From Aliiroseovarius subalbicans (GTDB lineage: Bacteria > Pseudomonadota > Alphaproteobacteria > Rhodobacterales > Rhodobacteraceae), in contig NZ_JALBYQ010000005.1 of NCBI RefSeq assembly GCF_022678625.1, forward strand, positions 1 through 64,000: a DNA stretch of 64,000 nucleotides, written 5' to 3'. The notes below the pieces were generated by a model. The model was not told the origin of the DNA. It was given only the letters and a program-made list of their open reading frames with translations, and ran no database searches. Below are positions 1 through 8,581 of the stretch, one piece after another; the first letter of the stretch is position 1, and every line of letters begins with the position of its first letter. The position numbers and the translations under genes were made by a program.

Positions 1-3000
1 AGCTTTGACGGCATCGAGGAGATCGACGGCGCGGGGGCTGACATCCGCGTGGGCCGCGACGGGCGGCTTGACCTGACGGGGGTGACGCTCAGCAACGTGG
101 GGGCCCTGGTTGGCGATCGCGGCGCCGAGACGATCCTTGGCACCGCGGGCGACGACCGGATCGACGGGCGGCACGGCTTTGACAGCGTGTTCTATGCCGG
201 GCCGGTGCAGGGCTATACCATTGAGATTACCGGGGAAATGTCGGCGGTGATCGAGAGCCCGGAGAGCGGGCGCGACAGTCTCATCGGCATCGAGGCGGTG
301 GTGTTCGACAATTACACCCTGCGCCTTGACGGTGAAAACAACGCGCCAATTGGCGGGCTTGACCGGCTGGTCGTGGGCGAAGACGCGGCGCTGACGCTGC
401 CGACCTCGGACCTCATGGCGAACGACTTTGATCCGGACGGCGACGCGTTCAGCGTGACGGGGGTGGGCAGCGACGCGATCGGCATCCGGCTTGAGGATGG
501 CATGGTCACGCTTGACCCGGCCGGTGAGTTCGAGGCGCTGGGAGCGGGGCAGACCGCCGAGATCACGGCGCGCTACACCACCACGGACGCAGAAGGCGCC
601 CAGGGCCGCGGCGCGATCGCGATCACCGTCGAGGGCGCGAACGACGCGCCCGTGGCCGGGGCTGACACCGCGGCGACGGTGGAAAGCGTGCCGGTCAGCG
701 GCAACGTGCTGGCAAATGACACAGACGTCGACACCGGCGCGGTGCTGCGCGTGACGCAGGTGGCGGGCGACGCGGCGGGGGTGGGCCACCCGGTCACTCT
801 GCCTTCCGGCGCCACGCTCACCCTCGGCGCTGACGGCAGCTACAGCTACAACCCGAACGAAGCCTTCGCCTTCCTCGCCCTGGGCACCACCACCACCGAC
901 ACCATCAGCTACACCGTCAGCGACGAACACGGCACAACCGACACCCAATCCCTCACCGTCACAATCACGGGCGACAACGATGCCGTGATTGATGCTGACG
1001 AGACATATAGCGTGGTGGTTGGTGGCACGCTGTCCCAGGGGGCGGCGACGGGCCTGCTTGCCAATGCAACGGACATCGACCTTGCAGATGTGGTTCAAGT
1101 CGTGGGCGCCGATAGCCTGAGCGAACAGACTGGCAGTTCGGGCGGCACCTTTGTTCTGGCCGCTGATGGAAGCTTCAGGTTCAATCCTGGCGCGGATTTC
1201 AACGATGTGGGCTTTGGCGAAAGCCGGGTGACCACGCTTGACTACATCGTCACGGATGGGAACGGCAGCACGGACAGCTCAACCGTTGAAGTGACGGTGA
1301 ATGGTTCGCCGTTCGACCCGTTTACCGAAGGTGAGGCCCGGTTCACGCAGTTTGACGCCAGCGACGAAGCGGCGCTGGTGCTGCGAACGGTCACGGGGAC
1401 ATTCGATCAGCGCAAGCAGTTGGACGTGTTCGACACCTTGGCCGAACGCGCTGCCAGATCCGAATTCGACCTATCGACGCTGTTTGACTTTACTCTGCTC
1501 GACATTGACCAATCGATCGCGATTTCGCTTGGCGCAGGGGGCGCGAGCTTGACGACGGTGGGCGATCAATCCGGCGACGGGGTGCTGAACGATAGTATCG
1601 CCGATGCCATCGCGGCGTTTGGTGGCGGCTTGGCGGCAGTGACGCGCCCGATCGGCCCGATTGCAGCCTCACCGACGATCGACGCGGTTTTCGATCTGGA
1701 GATCGACCTTGGATTTGATCTGGATATGGCGACGCTGGGCGAGGCGGTGTTTTTCCAACCAATCCGGATTGACCTGGCCGCGCCCGAAACAATTGGTGCC
1801 AATGATGCGTTCATCCTGCGCTCGACCAACCTGCACAGCCTGACGCCTGAGACGGCGATCGAGACGGTCGGGCTTGGAAGCATTGTTGTTGAAAACACTT
1901 TTGACATTTCAGACACGACGATTAGCCACCTCGGCTATGAGATCGAGACGCGTGATTTCGGCCCCTTCGCATTCGATGGGCTGGCGTCGAAGGACTTTGC
2001 CTTCCTGGCCGAATTCAAACTGGCGGATGCGATCGAGGCGACAAAGGCGGCGATTTCGACGCTGGTGGCCGACATCAACGATGTCTTCGGGAAATCCCTG
2101 CCAGACCCGACCGATCTTCTGGACCGGTTGGTTGATATCGACGTGGCCGGGCTGGCGCAGGGGGTGATCGGCGGCACGGTGGATATTGCGGCAATCCGGG
2201 CCGAGGTGGCGGCGGCAGCAGGCAGCGGCGACCCGGCCAGTGCCAACCCGCTTGAAGTGGTGCGCAAGCTGGTGGATCAGCTGCTTGAGGCAGGCCAGGC
2301 TGACCTGTCTACGTTGACCAGTCTGGACGGCGTGGTAACCAACGCGCGCGCGCTGTATGAGCTTGGCCAGCGCACCGTGCTCAATCAATTTGATGCGTTC
2401 ACGGCGGAGGGCACGGGCTTGTTCTTCCTGCCTTCTGCCGACAACCCGGATGAGATGATCGCGGTCAGCGGAGCCGATGTTCAGGCTGCTGCCGAGCAGG
2501 AGGGCATCGCTGCGCGGGTGCAAAGTGCGCTGGCGGAACTGCAGGCGATTGCCTATGCACCTTTCGACGGTGTTTCGGTCGACTTCGCGCTGCCCATCGA
2601 CAATGTCGAAACGATCTCTGGCTTTTCTCCCGACGACTCCAATGTGTTTGGTGCAGAGGCGAGGGCTGGCACTCAAGGTATCGAAGTTGTCCAGGAAACC
2701 AAGCTTGCGTCGGTGGCGATAGATTTTGAAACCGTTGCGCTGAGCCTGATCGAGGAACTCCTGAAAGAGGCAGATGACACGCCACAGACCAAGGCGTTGA
2801 AGAACTACCTTGAGTTTGCCAAAGCCGCGCAGCTCGCCGCGGAACAAGGGGTCGAGGCCGAGATGGTGTTGAAGCCCGCAGAGCTGGTGGCAGCGGCGCT
2901 TGACCAAGCCTTTCGGGCCATCAACACGGCGGGCGAGACGCTTGACAGTTTCGTGCCCGGCGATTTCTACACGAAGGTCAACGGCGTGTCGGGGGCCCAG

Positions 3001-4113
3001 ACGATCGAGCAACTGGATGCGGCGATTGACGCATCGGTCAGCGCGCTGTTGGGTCCGCAGGGGCTGGCAGGAGGGCTGGACCGCATCCTTGAGGGGGTGA
3101 CCAGCTTGCCGGGAATCCCGCAGCTTGAAGCCATTCTTGGCCAGCTTGAGAGCGCGTTCTCGTCGATCGGTATCAACGAATATGGGGCAGGTGCTTTCAC
3201 CAGTGCGCTCGAAGGGGCGCAGCGGGCGATTGGCACGCTCAACGGCTTTGGCTTCTCGATTGATCTTGGCTTCTACTCGATCAACGTCTACCCGTTCCGT
3301 GGCGTGACCGGGACACCGCTGTCGATCATCAACCGGGCAGTCGACGCGGCCGCCGATGGGGTGACCGCCGTCGCCAGTGCGGGTGAGGTGGCCGCAAACT
3401 TGTCGTCGGTCATTTCTGGGCTGCGCACCGCGAATTTCAATACGATCTCCGCGTTTGCCGATGACCTAGCCGACGGGCTCAAATCCCTGGCGCGCGGCGC
3501 GGAGCTGGCGGCAGAGCTGACAGCGGACTTCGTTGACGCCAAGATCGACGCCGATCTGTCAATCGTGCAACGCGCGGTGTTTGACCCCGATGAGGTGAGC
3601 GTGACCTATGGCATCGGCGGGTTCGAAATTGCCGCCGGGGTTGGGGAAGCGGTTGGCATGTATGCCGTCGGCACGGCGGGCGACACCGTGACAGGCCATG
3701 CGACCTATGCGTTCAACGGGGATGTCGACTACGACTACCGTCTGAAGATCGACGTCGACCCTCGGTTGAACTTCTTTGACAGTGATCTGGCCGCAGAAGT
3801 TTTCATGGGCAAGTTGCAGTCGGAAGGTGCCAGCCCTGACGCGAGCTTTTCTGACGAATTCGTCTTCCTGTCGCTGAATGACGGAGACCCGCGTGAGGCG
3901 ATCAACAATCCCGTGATCGACATCGAGGTGGATGTGACGGGGGCCATCACTGACCAGCTGCGCGCAACCTTCCAAGAGCGCTTCGGGTTCGACGTGCCCG
4001 ACGGCGTGGTTTTGGAAGACGGCGAGATTTTCCTGTTCGCACTGGAGGACATCGCGCTTGGCATGGACGATTTCGGCAAGGTGACCGAGAGCTTCGACAT
4101 CCTATTGTCCTGA
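1..4113 (+). CDS. Large VCBS/cadherin-like repeat protein, 5' end outside window
   Basis: The frame is open from base 1 and runs without a stop to TGA at 4111-4113, so the N-terminus lies outside the window; the GTG at 49 is probably internal. Near nt 115-180 there is one degenerate RTX-like calcium-binding stretch (GTAGDDRIDG). Three consecutive cadherin/VCBS-like modules follow, at about nt 337-645, 646-966 and 970-1305, each with a DxDxxD- or NDxD-type turn and a closing TVxG/TVNG strand. From about nt 1320 to the stop (about 930 residues) the protein changes character: acidic, rich in Ala, Asp and Leu, with predicted helices, few aromatics and almost no Cys. I recognise no family there. 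Such proteins are usually secreted by type I systems and act in adhesion or matrix. Surface or secreted location is inferred; no transporter gene is adjacent. Confidence 0.85.
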   Translation, partial: SFDGIEEIDGAGADIRVGRDGRLDLTGVTLSNVGALVGDRGAETILGTAGDDRIDGRHGFDSVFYAGPVQGYTIEITGEMSAVIESPESGRDSLIGIEAVVFDNYTLRLDGENNAPIGGLDRLVVGEDAALTLPTSDLMANDFDPDGDAFSVTGVGSDAIGIRLEDGMVTLDPAGEFEALGAGQTAEITARYTTTDAEGAQGRGAIAITVEGANDAPVAGADTAATVESVPVSGNVLANDTDVDTGAVLRVTQVAGDAAGVGHPVTLPSGATLTLGADGSYSYNPNEAFAFLALGTTTTDTISYTVSDEHGTTDTQSLTVTITGDNDAVIDADETYSVVVGGTLSQGAATGLLANATDIDLADVVQVVGADSLSEQTGSSGGTFVLAADGSFRFNPGADFNDVGFGESRVTTLDYIVTDGNGSTDSSTVEVTVNGSPFDPFTEGEARFTQFDASDEAALVLRTVTGTFDQRKQLDVFDTLAERAARSEFDLSTLFDFTLLDIDQSIAISLGAGGASLTTVGDQSGDGVLNDSIADAIAAFGGGLAAVTRPIGPIAASPTIDAVFDLEIDLGFDLDMATLGEAVFFQPIRIDLAAPETIGANDAFILRSTNLHSLTPETAIETVGLGSIVVENTFDISDTTISHLGYEIETRDFGPFAFDGLASKDFAFLAEFKLADAIEATKAAISTLVADINDVFGKSLPDPTDLLDRLVDIDVAGLAQGVIGGTVDIAAIRAEVAAAAGSGDPASANPLEVVRKLVDQLLEAGQADLSTLTSLDGVVTNARALYELGQRTVLNQFDAFTAEGTGLFFLPSADNPDEMIAVSGADVQAAAEQEGIAARVQSALAELQAIAYAPFDGVSVDFALPIDNVETISGFSPDDSNVFGAEARAGTQGIEVVQETKLASVAIDFETVALSLIEELLKEADDTPQTKALKNYLEFAKAAQLAAEQGVEAEMVLKPAELVAAALDQAFRAINTAGETLDSFVPGDFYTKVNGVSGAQTIEQLDAAIDASVSALLGPQGLAGGLDRILEGVTSLPGIPQLEAILGQLESAFSSIGINEYGAGAFTSALEGAQRAIGTLNGFGFSIDLGFYSINVYPFRGVTGTPLSIINRAVDAAADGVTAVASAGEVAANLSSVISGLRTANFNTISAFADDLADGLKSLARGAELAAELTADFVDAKIDADLSIVQRAVFDPDEVSVTYGIGGFEIAAGVGEAVGMYAVGTAGDTVTGHATYAFNGDVDYDYRLKIDVDPRLNFFDSDLAAEVFMGKLQSEGASPDASFSDEFVFLSLNDGDPREAINNPVIDIEVDVTGAITDQLRATFQERFGFDVPDGVVLEDGEIFLFALEDIALGMDDFGKVTESFDILLS

Positions 4114-4196
4114 TGTTGCCGACGCGCGCGTGTTTGTGGCCGCAGGCATTCCTGGAGCGCCGACCGCACCGGACAGGTCCCGGCTCCTCGCTTTCG

Positions 4197-4225
4197 TTGA
4201 CAAGGTTCCGGTCGGCTCCTAGAAC
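4197..4225 (+). promoter_or_regulatory. Candidate sigma70 promoter of the envelope operon
   Basis: A perfect -35 box TTGACA (4197-4202) is followed after 17 bases by TAGAAC (4220-4225). It lies in the 211-base gap between the repeat protein and the ArnT-like gene, with about 95 bases of leader. The -10 box is a weak match, so this is a candidate only. Confidence 0.4.
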
Positions 4226-4324
4226 CCATCGAAGCGCGCCTGTGGTGGTCACGTGGCCCTTTCTCGGTGATGTCATGCCGGTTCGGAATGCGCAGGGTTG
4301 CGCTGGCAAAGGTAAATTCCCCCA

Positions 4325-5941
4325 ATGAAAGTATTGACCTCTCTCTGGGCATTTGCGGTTCGTTACCCGCTGCTTGTCGCGATCATTCTGATCACCGTTC
4401 AATGCGCCTTTGCGCTGGACAACCGGTTCTTCTGGTTCTCGGATGAGGTGCGCTATGCCGAGGCCTATTCCAATCTTGCGCAAGACGGGCATTGGATCGT
4501 CTTGCGGCTGAATGGCGTGCCTTACCCCGACAAGCCGCCGATCTATTTCCTGATGCTGGCCTTGCTGGACCTGCTGCCCGGCATATCGCTTCCCTCCGTG
4601 ATGCTGCTTGGATCCGCAGTGTCCGGTGTCATTCTGGTTGCAGCGCTGCTGCGCCTTGGCCGGGTGATCGGGTTCACCCGCGAGGAGCTGGCAGCTGGCG
4701 TCTGTGTGCTTTTGTCCTTGGTCAGCGTCGTGATGCTGTTTCACTATGTGCGCATGGACCTGTTGTTCGTGGCGCTGATTATTTTTTCCATAGCGGGATT
4801 GTATGACCACTACCTCAACGGGGCAGGCGCAAGGCCTGCCTATCTGGGCTTTGCCTTCGCAGGGCTGGCAGCATTGACCAAGGGGCCTCTTGGGATTGTC
4901 ATTCCGGTTGCCGTTGTCCTTGTCTGTGCCATCTGGGCGGGCCGCGCCAGGGGCGCTTTCACCCGCGTCACCGCCGTCGGACTTGCTGTGTCGATTGCCA
5001 TCATGGCGACCTGGGCGGCCGGCATTCTTATCGTCGAAGGGATCGACTTTCTGATGGGTGACATCATCGGCGACCAGATTGTTGCGCGCGCGACGGATAC
5101 GTTCCACCACAAGGAACCCGTCAGTTATTACTTCAAAGTCGTGCCGATCGCGTTGCTGCCGTGGGTGGGATACCTGCTTGCGGTATCCCCGGCCAAAGCA
5201 GTTTCTCTTCCCGCAGAGCTGCTCGCGACCCGGCATACGGCCTCTCCGACTGTCGTCCTGTCGCTGTTTGCTTTGGTGGTCTTTTGTATTCTGTCGGCGT
5301 TGGACGGCAAGGTCGCGGTCTACATCCTGCCGTTGGTCTCTTTTGTCGCCTTTGCGCTGGGAAAGCTGATTGTCGGTGCCCCCAGTTCGCGCGGTTTTAT
5401 GGGTGTCGCAGCGTGCCTGCTGCTTCTTGCTGTCGGGTTGGCCTTTGGTGTTTCGGACGGCGACAACCCAAGCTTGTCGCTGTTTGGGCTTCTGAGCGCG
5501 GCAATCCTGGGCGTCATGTCCGCCTTGCTGTTTGTGATGAGGCAAAAACCGGCACCGGTCGTTTTGACGTCCCTCGCACTGGGTATGACGATCTGGAGCG
5601 CTTTTACCGCGTTGGCCGTGTTGCCCCAGCTTAACGAAAATCTTTCCACCCAACCCTTTGCGGCCGAGTTGGCGGCTTTCGCCGAACAGGGGCATGTTCC
5701 GGTCGCCTACAAGACCTATCCCGGTATTTTTTCATACTATGCTGGTCAGGATGTCGTTCAGGTCGAAACACCGGATGACCTGGCAGCGCTTGGCGCCAAG
5801 GGGGCGCCGCTGGTGATTGCCACGCAGCGCAAGGCCTGGGAAAACCTTGGCTTGGAAGGCTATGACATTCTCAAGGCCGGGAAGATTGAAGGCGGAGGCG
5901 ATGAATACCTTGTTGCGGTGCCGCGGAATGTCGAGAACTAG
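4325..5941 (+). CDS. ArnT-like membrane glycosyltransferase (GT39/GT83 type)
   Basis: A 538-residue polytopic membrane protein. The first transmembrane helix is at about residues 13-31, followed by the acidic loop motif DEVRYAEAY, matching the DExRYAE motif of ArnT-type GT-C transferases that take sugar from a polyprenyl phosphate donor on the periplasmic face. The next loop has PYPDKPPIYF, also typical of ArnT. Further hydrophobic helices fill the middle, and the final ~100 residues form a soluble tail. It opens a four-gene run with a PAP2 phosphatase, a GT2 synthase and a LAB_N protein, which suggests addition of a sugar to lipid A or core. The sugar cannot be read from sequence. Start is the ATG at 4325, preceded by a weak purine stretch. 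Confidence 0.85.
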   Translation: MKVLTSLWAFAVRYPLLVAIILITVQCAFALDNRFFWFSDEVRYAEAYSNLAQDGHWIVLRLNGVPYPDKPPIYFLMLALLDLLPGISLPSVMLLGSAVSGVILVAALLRLGRVIGFTREELAAGVCVLLSLVSVVMLFHYVRMDLLFVALIIFSIAGLYDHYLNGAGARPAYLGFAFAGLAALTKGPLGIVIPVAVVLVCAIWAGRARGAFTRVTAVGLAVSIAIMATWAAGILIVEGIDFLMGDIIGDQIVARATDTFHHKEPVSYYFKVVPIALLPWVGYLLAVSPAKAVSLPAELLATRHTASPTVVLSLFALVVFCILSALDGKVAVYILPLVSFVAFALGKLIVGAPSSRGFMGVAACLLLLAVGLAFGVSDGDNPSLSLFGLLSAAILGVMSALLFVMRQKPAPVVLTSLALGMTIWSAFTALAVLPQLNENLSTQPFAAELAAFAEQGHVPVAYKTYPGIFSYYAGQDVVQVETPDDLAALGAKGAPLVIATQRKAWENLGLEGYDILKAGKIEGGGDEYLVAVPRNVEN

Positions 5942-6045
5942 CGTAGTATCACGCGGTCGGGGGGCTGTGCGGCTGAGCTCAAGTTGCACCAAATTCACCC
6001 CGTCGCAGAGTTGAAATCTGGCGTCGACAGGAAAATCGTTCGAAA

Positions 6046-6585
6046 ATGCGTGCAAAACTGAACGCCATATTCACCCTGCAGCGCAAAGCGGCCCTGGTTC
6101 TTACGGTGCTGTTGGCGACGTTCGCCTTCACCGAAAAAAGCATCGAGCGGCAGGGCGACCGGTTCCAGATCGTTCTACCGCTGATGGCCTGGGGCTGCAC
6201 CGCGTTGAACGGACGGGGGTTTGAATACCTGGGCCGCTATCTGGTGATGTTCGCGGGCACGCACGCCAGCAAGAGAGCGCTGGGCGACACGGCGATCAAC
6301 CAGCGCCCAAACGGCGGCATTCATGGCTTCCCTTCGGGCCATACGTCTACAGCGGCCTTCGGTGCGGCTGGGGTTGCGCAGGCATGCGTGCGGAGCATGC
6401 CGATCGTGCAGGGTGTGGCAATTTCTGCCGCAGTGTTTACCGGAGCCAGCCGGGTGCAAACTGGTTGGCACGATATATGGCAGGTCTTGGCTGGGGGGCT
6501 TTGGGGCTGGGCTTGTGCCGTCGTGGGCGCACCGGGCGGCCAATTGCGCCGCCGAATGGCCGCTCGGCGCGCAGGTTCCCCTTGA
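6046..6585 (+). CDS. PAP2-superfamily phosphatase, possibly lipid A phosphatase
   Basis: A 179-residue protein with the PAP2 signature in order: Lys then QRPNGG, the central FPSGHTS with its catalytic His, and GASRVQTGWHDIWQV with the third-motif Arg and His. Hydrophobic segments near residues 15-30 and around the motifs make it an integral membrane enzyme. Families with this layout remove phosphate from lipid A (LpxE/LpxF) or from undecaprenyl diphosphate. The genes either side (an ArnT-like transferase and a GT2 lipid-sugar synthase) favour lipid A remodelling, but the substrate is inferred. At 179 residues it is shorter than LpxE proteins I know. The 104-base gap upstream may hold a separate promoter, though none is clear. 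Confidence 0.8.
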   Translation: MRAKLNAIFTLQRKAALVLTVLLATFAFTEKSIERQGDRFQIVLPLMAWGCTALNGRGFEYLGRYLVMFAGTHASKRALGDTAINQRPNGGIHGFPSGHTSTAAFGAAGVAQACVRSMPIVQGVAISAAVFTGASRVQTGWHDIWQVLAGGLWGWACAVVGAPGGQLRRRMAARRAGSP

Positions 6586-6645
6586 TCGCACGCGCCTGTC
6601 CTGCAATACCGCAGCCCTGTCGAACCCCATGGCCTGGAGGCCCCG

Positions 6646-7392
6646 ATGACCCAGGAAAACAAGACGGACAAGACCCCGGATTTCACGCTGGTCGTGCCGA
6701 TGAAGAACGAGGAAGGCAACGTGGCCTTCCTGGCGCAGGCCATTGATGAGGCCTGCGGGGCAATGGCGTTTGAAACGATCTTTGTCGATGACGGGTCGGA
6801 CGATGGCACGCTGACGAAACTCAAAGAGATCGCGGCAACGTATGACTGGGCGCGCTACCTGGTACATCCGGTGTCCGGCGGGCAATCTTCTGCGGTGCAC
6901 TCCGGCGTGAAAGCCGCCCGCGCCGCAGTGATCGCGACGATTGATGGTGACGGCCAGAACCCGCCCGCCGAAGTGCCCGGACTGGTCGCGCCCCTGCTGG
7001 AGGATAAAGCCGAGGTGCTGGGCCTAGTGGCTGGGCAGCGCGTCAAACGCCAAGACACATGGTCAAAAAAGGCCGCATCGAAGTTTGCCAACGACCTGCG
7101 CGGCTGGATGTTGAAGGATGGCACGCGCGACACCGGTTGCGGGCTGAAGGCCTTCCGCCGCGAAGCCTTCCTGGAACTGCCCTATTTCAACAACATGCAC
7201 CGGTATTTACCAGCGCTGTTCAAGGCTTTTGGCTGGGAGGTCGGGCACAAGGATGTCAGCCACGCCGCGCGAAACGCGGGGGCCTCGAATTACACCAATT
7301 TCCAGCGTGCCCTGGTTGGTGTGCATGACCTGCTGGGCGTGTCCTGGCTGATCAAGCGCGCCAAGAAGACCCGCCCGCAAAAGGACGCCTGA
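6646..7392 (+). CDS. Family 2 glycosyltransferase, polyprenyl-phosphate sugar synthase type
   Basis: A 248-residue GT-A enzyme. It starts with the nucleotide-sugar binding strand VVPMKNEEGN, then FVDDGSDDGT, then the metal-binding TIDGDGQNPP, all as in dolichyl-phosphate mannose synthase, ArnC and RgtE. No C-terminal transmembrane pair is present, so it resembles the short soluble DPM1/RgtE type that charges a lipid carrier at the cytoplasmic face. It would supply the donor for the ArnT-like transferase upstream. The stop is one base from the next start, so the two are co-transcribed. The sugar is unknown. Confidence 0.87.
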   Translation: MTQENKTDKTPDFTLVVPMKNEEGNVAFLAQAIDEACGAMAFETIFVDDGSDDGTLTKLKEIAATYDWARYLVHPVSGGQSSAVHSGVKAARAAVIATIDGDGQNPPAEVPGLVAPLLEDKAEVLGLVAGQRVKRQDTWSKKAASKFANDLRGWMLKDGTRDTGCGLKAFRREAFLELPYFNNMHRYLPALFKAFGWEVGHKDVSHAARNAGASNYTNFQRALVGVHDLLGVSWLIKRAKKTRPQKDA

Positions 7393-7393
7393 G

Positions 7394-7711
7394 ATGCAGC
7401 CGCTTTTGGAATATCTTGGCGTTGAGACGACGCTTGACGCCTGGTGGCTGGTCATCGGCATCGGTGCGCAGGCGATGTTTACCATGCGCTTTCTGATCCA
7501 GTGGTATGCCTCGGAAAAAGCCGGGGAATCGGTCGTGCCGACATTGTTCTGGTGGTTTTCAATCTTTGGCGGTGCAACGCTGCTTGCCTATGGCGTCTAT
7601 CGTGGTGAGATCGTGATCATCATGGGCCAGTCACTGGGCCTGTTGATCTATGTGCGCAACCTGATGCTGATCTATCGCAAGCCGGGGCCGGGCACCGACA
7701 GCGATCTTTGA
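7394..7711 (+). CDS. LAB_N-domain small membrane protein
   Basis: A 105-residue protein with three hydrophobic segments. It matches the lipid-A-disaccharide synthase N-terminal (LAB_N) domain as a stand-alone protein: note the QAMFTMRFLIQW stretch, the central WWFSIFGG, and the C-terminal GQSLGLLIYVRNL. Stand-alone LAB_N proteins commonly sit beside GT2 glycosyltransferases and may help flip or handle the lipid-linked sugar; no enzymatic role is established from sequence. It starts one base after the GT2 stop and ends nine bases before the convergent mipZ stop, with no obvious terminator between. Confidence 0.85.
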   Translation: MQPLLEYLGVETTLDAWWLVIGIGAQAMFTMRFLIQWYASEKAGESVVPTLFWWFSIFGGATLLAYGVYRGEIVIIMGQSLGLLIYVRNLMLIYRKPGPGTDSDL

Positions 7712-7720
7712 CGCCACGGA

Positions 7721-8533
7721 TCAGAAGTTGACGGTCACACCGGGCAGGTTCAGGGCCTTCATCAATTCGCGCAACTCCTGACGCGCGGCGACGTTCGAGA
7801 TGTTCATCTGACCTTGAACACCAACGTCGCGCAAATCCAGAAGAGTCAGCCCGCGCGGGAACAACTCGCGAAAGATCACGCGTTCGTTGAAGCCGGGCGC
7901 GACGCGAAATCCGATGCGCTTGGCCAGTTCGTCCAGCGCATCACCCATCTTTTTCTTGTTGTGCATCATCTGCGCGCCCAGACGGTTGCGCACGACGATC
8001 CAGTCGATCGGTTTCAGCCCGGCCTGCGCGCGTAACTGGCGCGCGTTCCACACCATTTCAGAGTAAACCGACGGGCCCAGCACCTTGTTCGTATCCGCAT
8101 CTACATGCGCCAGCAGGTCGAAATCGACGAAACTGTCGTTGAGCGGTGTGATCAGAGTGTCGGCCAGAGAATGGGCCACCTGGCTCAGGCGCGTGTGTGA
8201 ACCCGGACAGTCGATCAAGATAAAATCGGCATCCGCCTCCATCCCGGCCACGGCCAGCGACAGGCGCCGGTCGTAGGGGTTTTCGCCGGGCTTCAGCGAC
8301 GAGCGGTCCACCTCGGGCAGATCGCGATATTCCGGCGATGGCAGGTCGAACCCCAGCTTGTCCAGCGTCGCGCGACGGTTGTGCACGTAGCGGCCAAAGG
8401 TCTTCTGCCGCAGGTCCAGGTCCAGCACGCCGACCCGATGCCCCATGCGCGAAAGCGCCGTGGCCACATGCATCGACACGGTGGATTTCCCCGCCCCGCC
8501 CTTTTCGTTTCCGACAACGATGATATGCGCCAA
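7721..8533 (-). CDS. mipZ: Division plane positioning ATPase MipZ
   Basis: A 270-residue ParA/MinD-superfamily ATPase with the deviant Walker A KGGAGKST at residues 11-18, the Walker A' segment GVLDLDLRQKTF and the Walker B region FILIDCPGS. The RYVHNRRATL stretch and overall length fit MipZ, which forms a gradient from the ParB-bound pole and inhibits FtsZ, placing the division site at mid-cell in many alphaproteobacteria. The combination supports the class assignment of the genome. Start is the ATG on the minus strand at 8533. Confidence 0.9.
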   Translation of the reverse strand: MAHIIVVGNEKGGAGKSTVSMHVATALSRMGHRVGVLDLDLRQKTFGRYVHNRRATLDKLGFDLPSPEYRDLPEVDRSSLKPGENPYDRRLSLAVAGMEADADFILIDCPGSHTRLSQVAHSLADTLITPLNDSFVDFDLLAHVDADTNKVLGPSVYSEMVWNARQLRAQAGLKPIDWIVVRNRLGAQMMHNKKKMGDALDELAKRIGFRVAPGFNERVIFRELFPRGLTLLDLRDVGVQGQMNISNVAARQELRELMKALNLPGVTVNF

Positions 8534-8581
8534 ACCGATTTCCCCAAGAATCCCGATGCCGCGAAAATGCGGCTGTGCGAA

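Noticed and set aside
1909-3012. Long minus-strand frame (367 codons) inside the repeat protein
   Set aside because: It is an antisense shadow: Arg/His/Gln-rich composition, no motif, and the plus strand carries the continuous repeat-protein frame.
4113-4328. 71-codon plus-strand frame after the repeat protein
   Set aside because: No ribosome binding site or motif, and it covers the probable promoter of the next operon.
3947-5695. 582-codon minus-strand frame across the repeat protein end and ArnT-like gene
   Set aside because: Composition is typical of antisense frames and it covers an intergenic region and two real genes.
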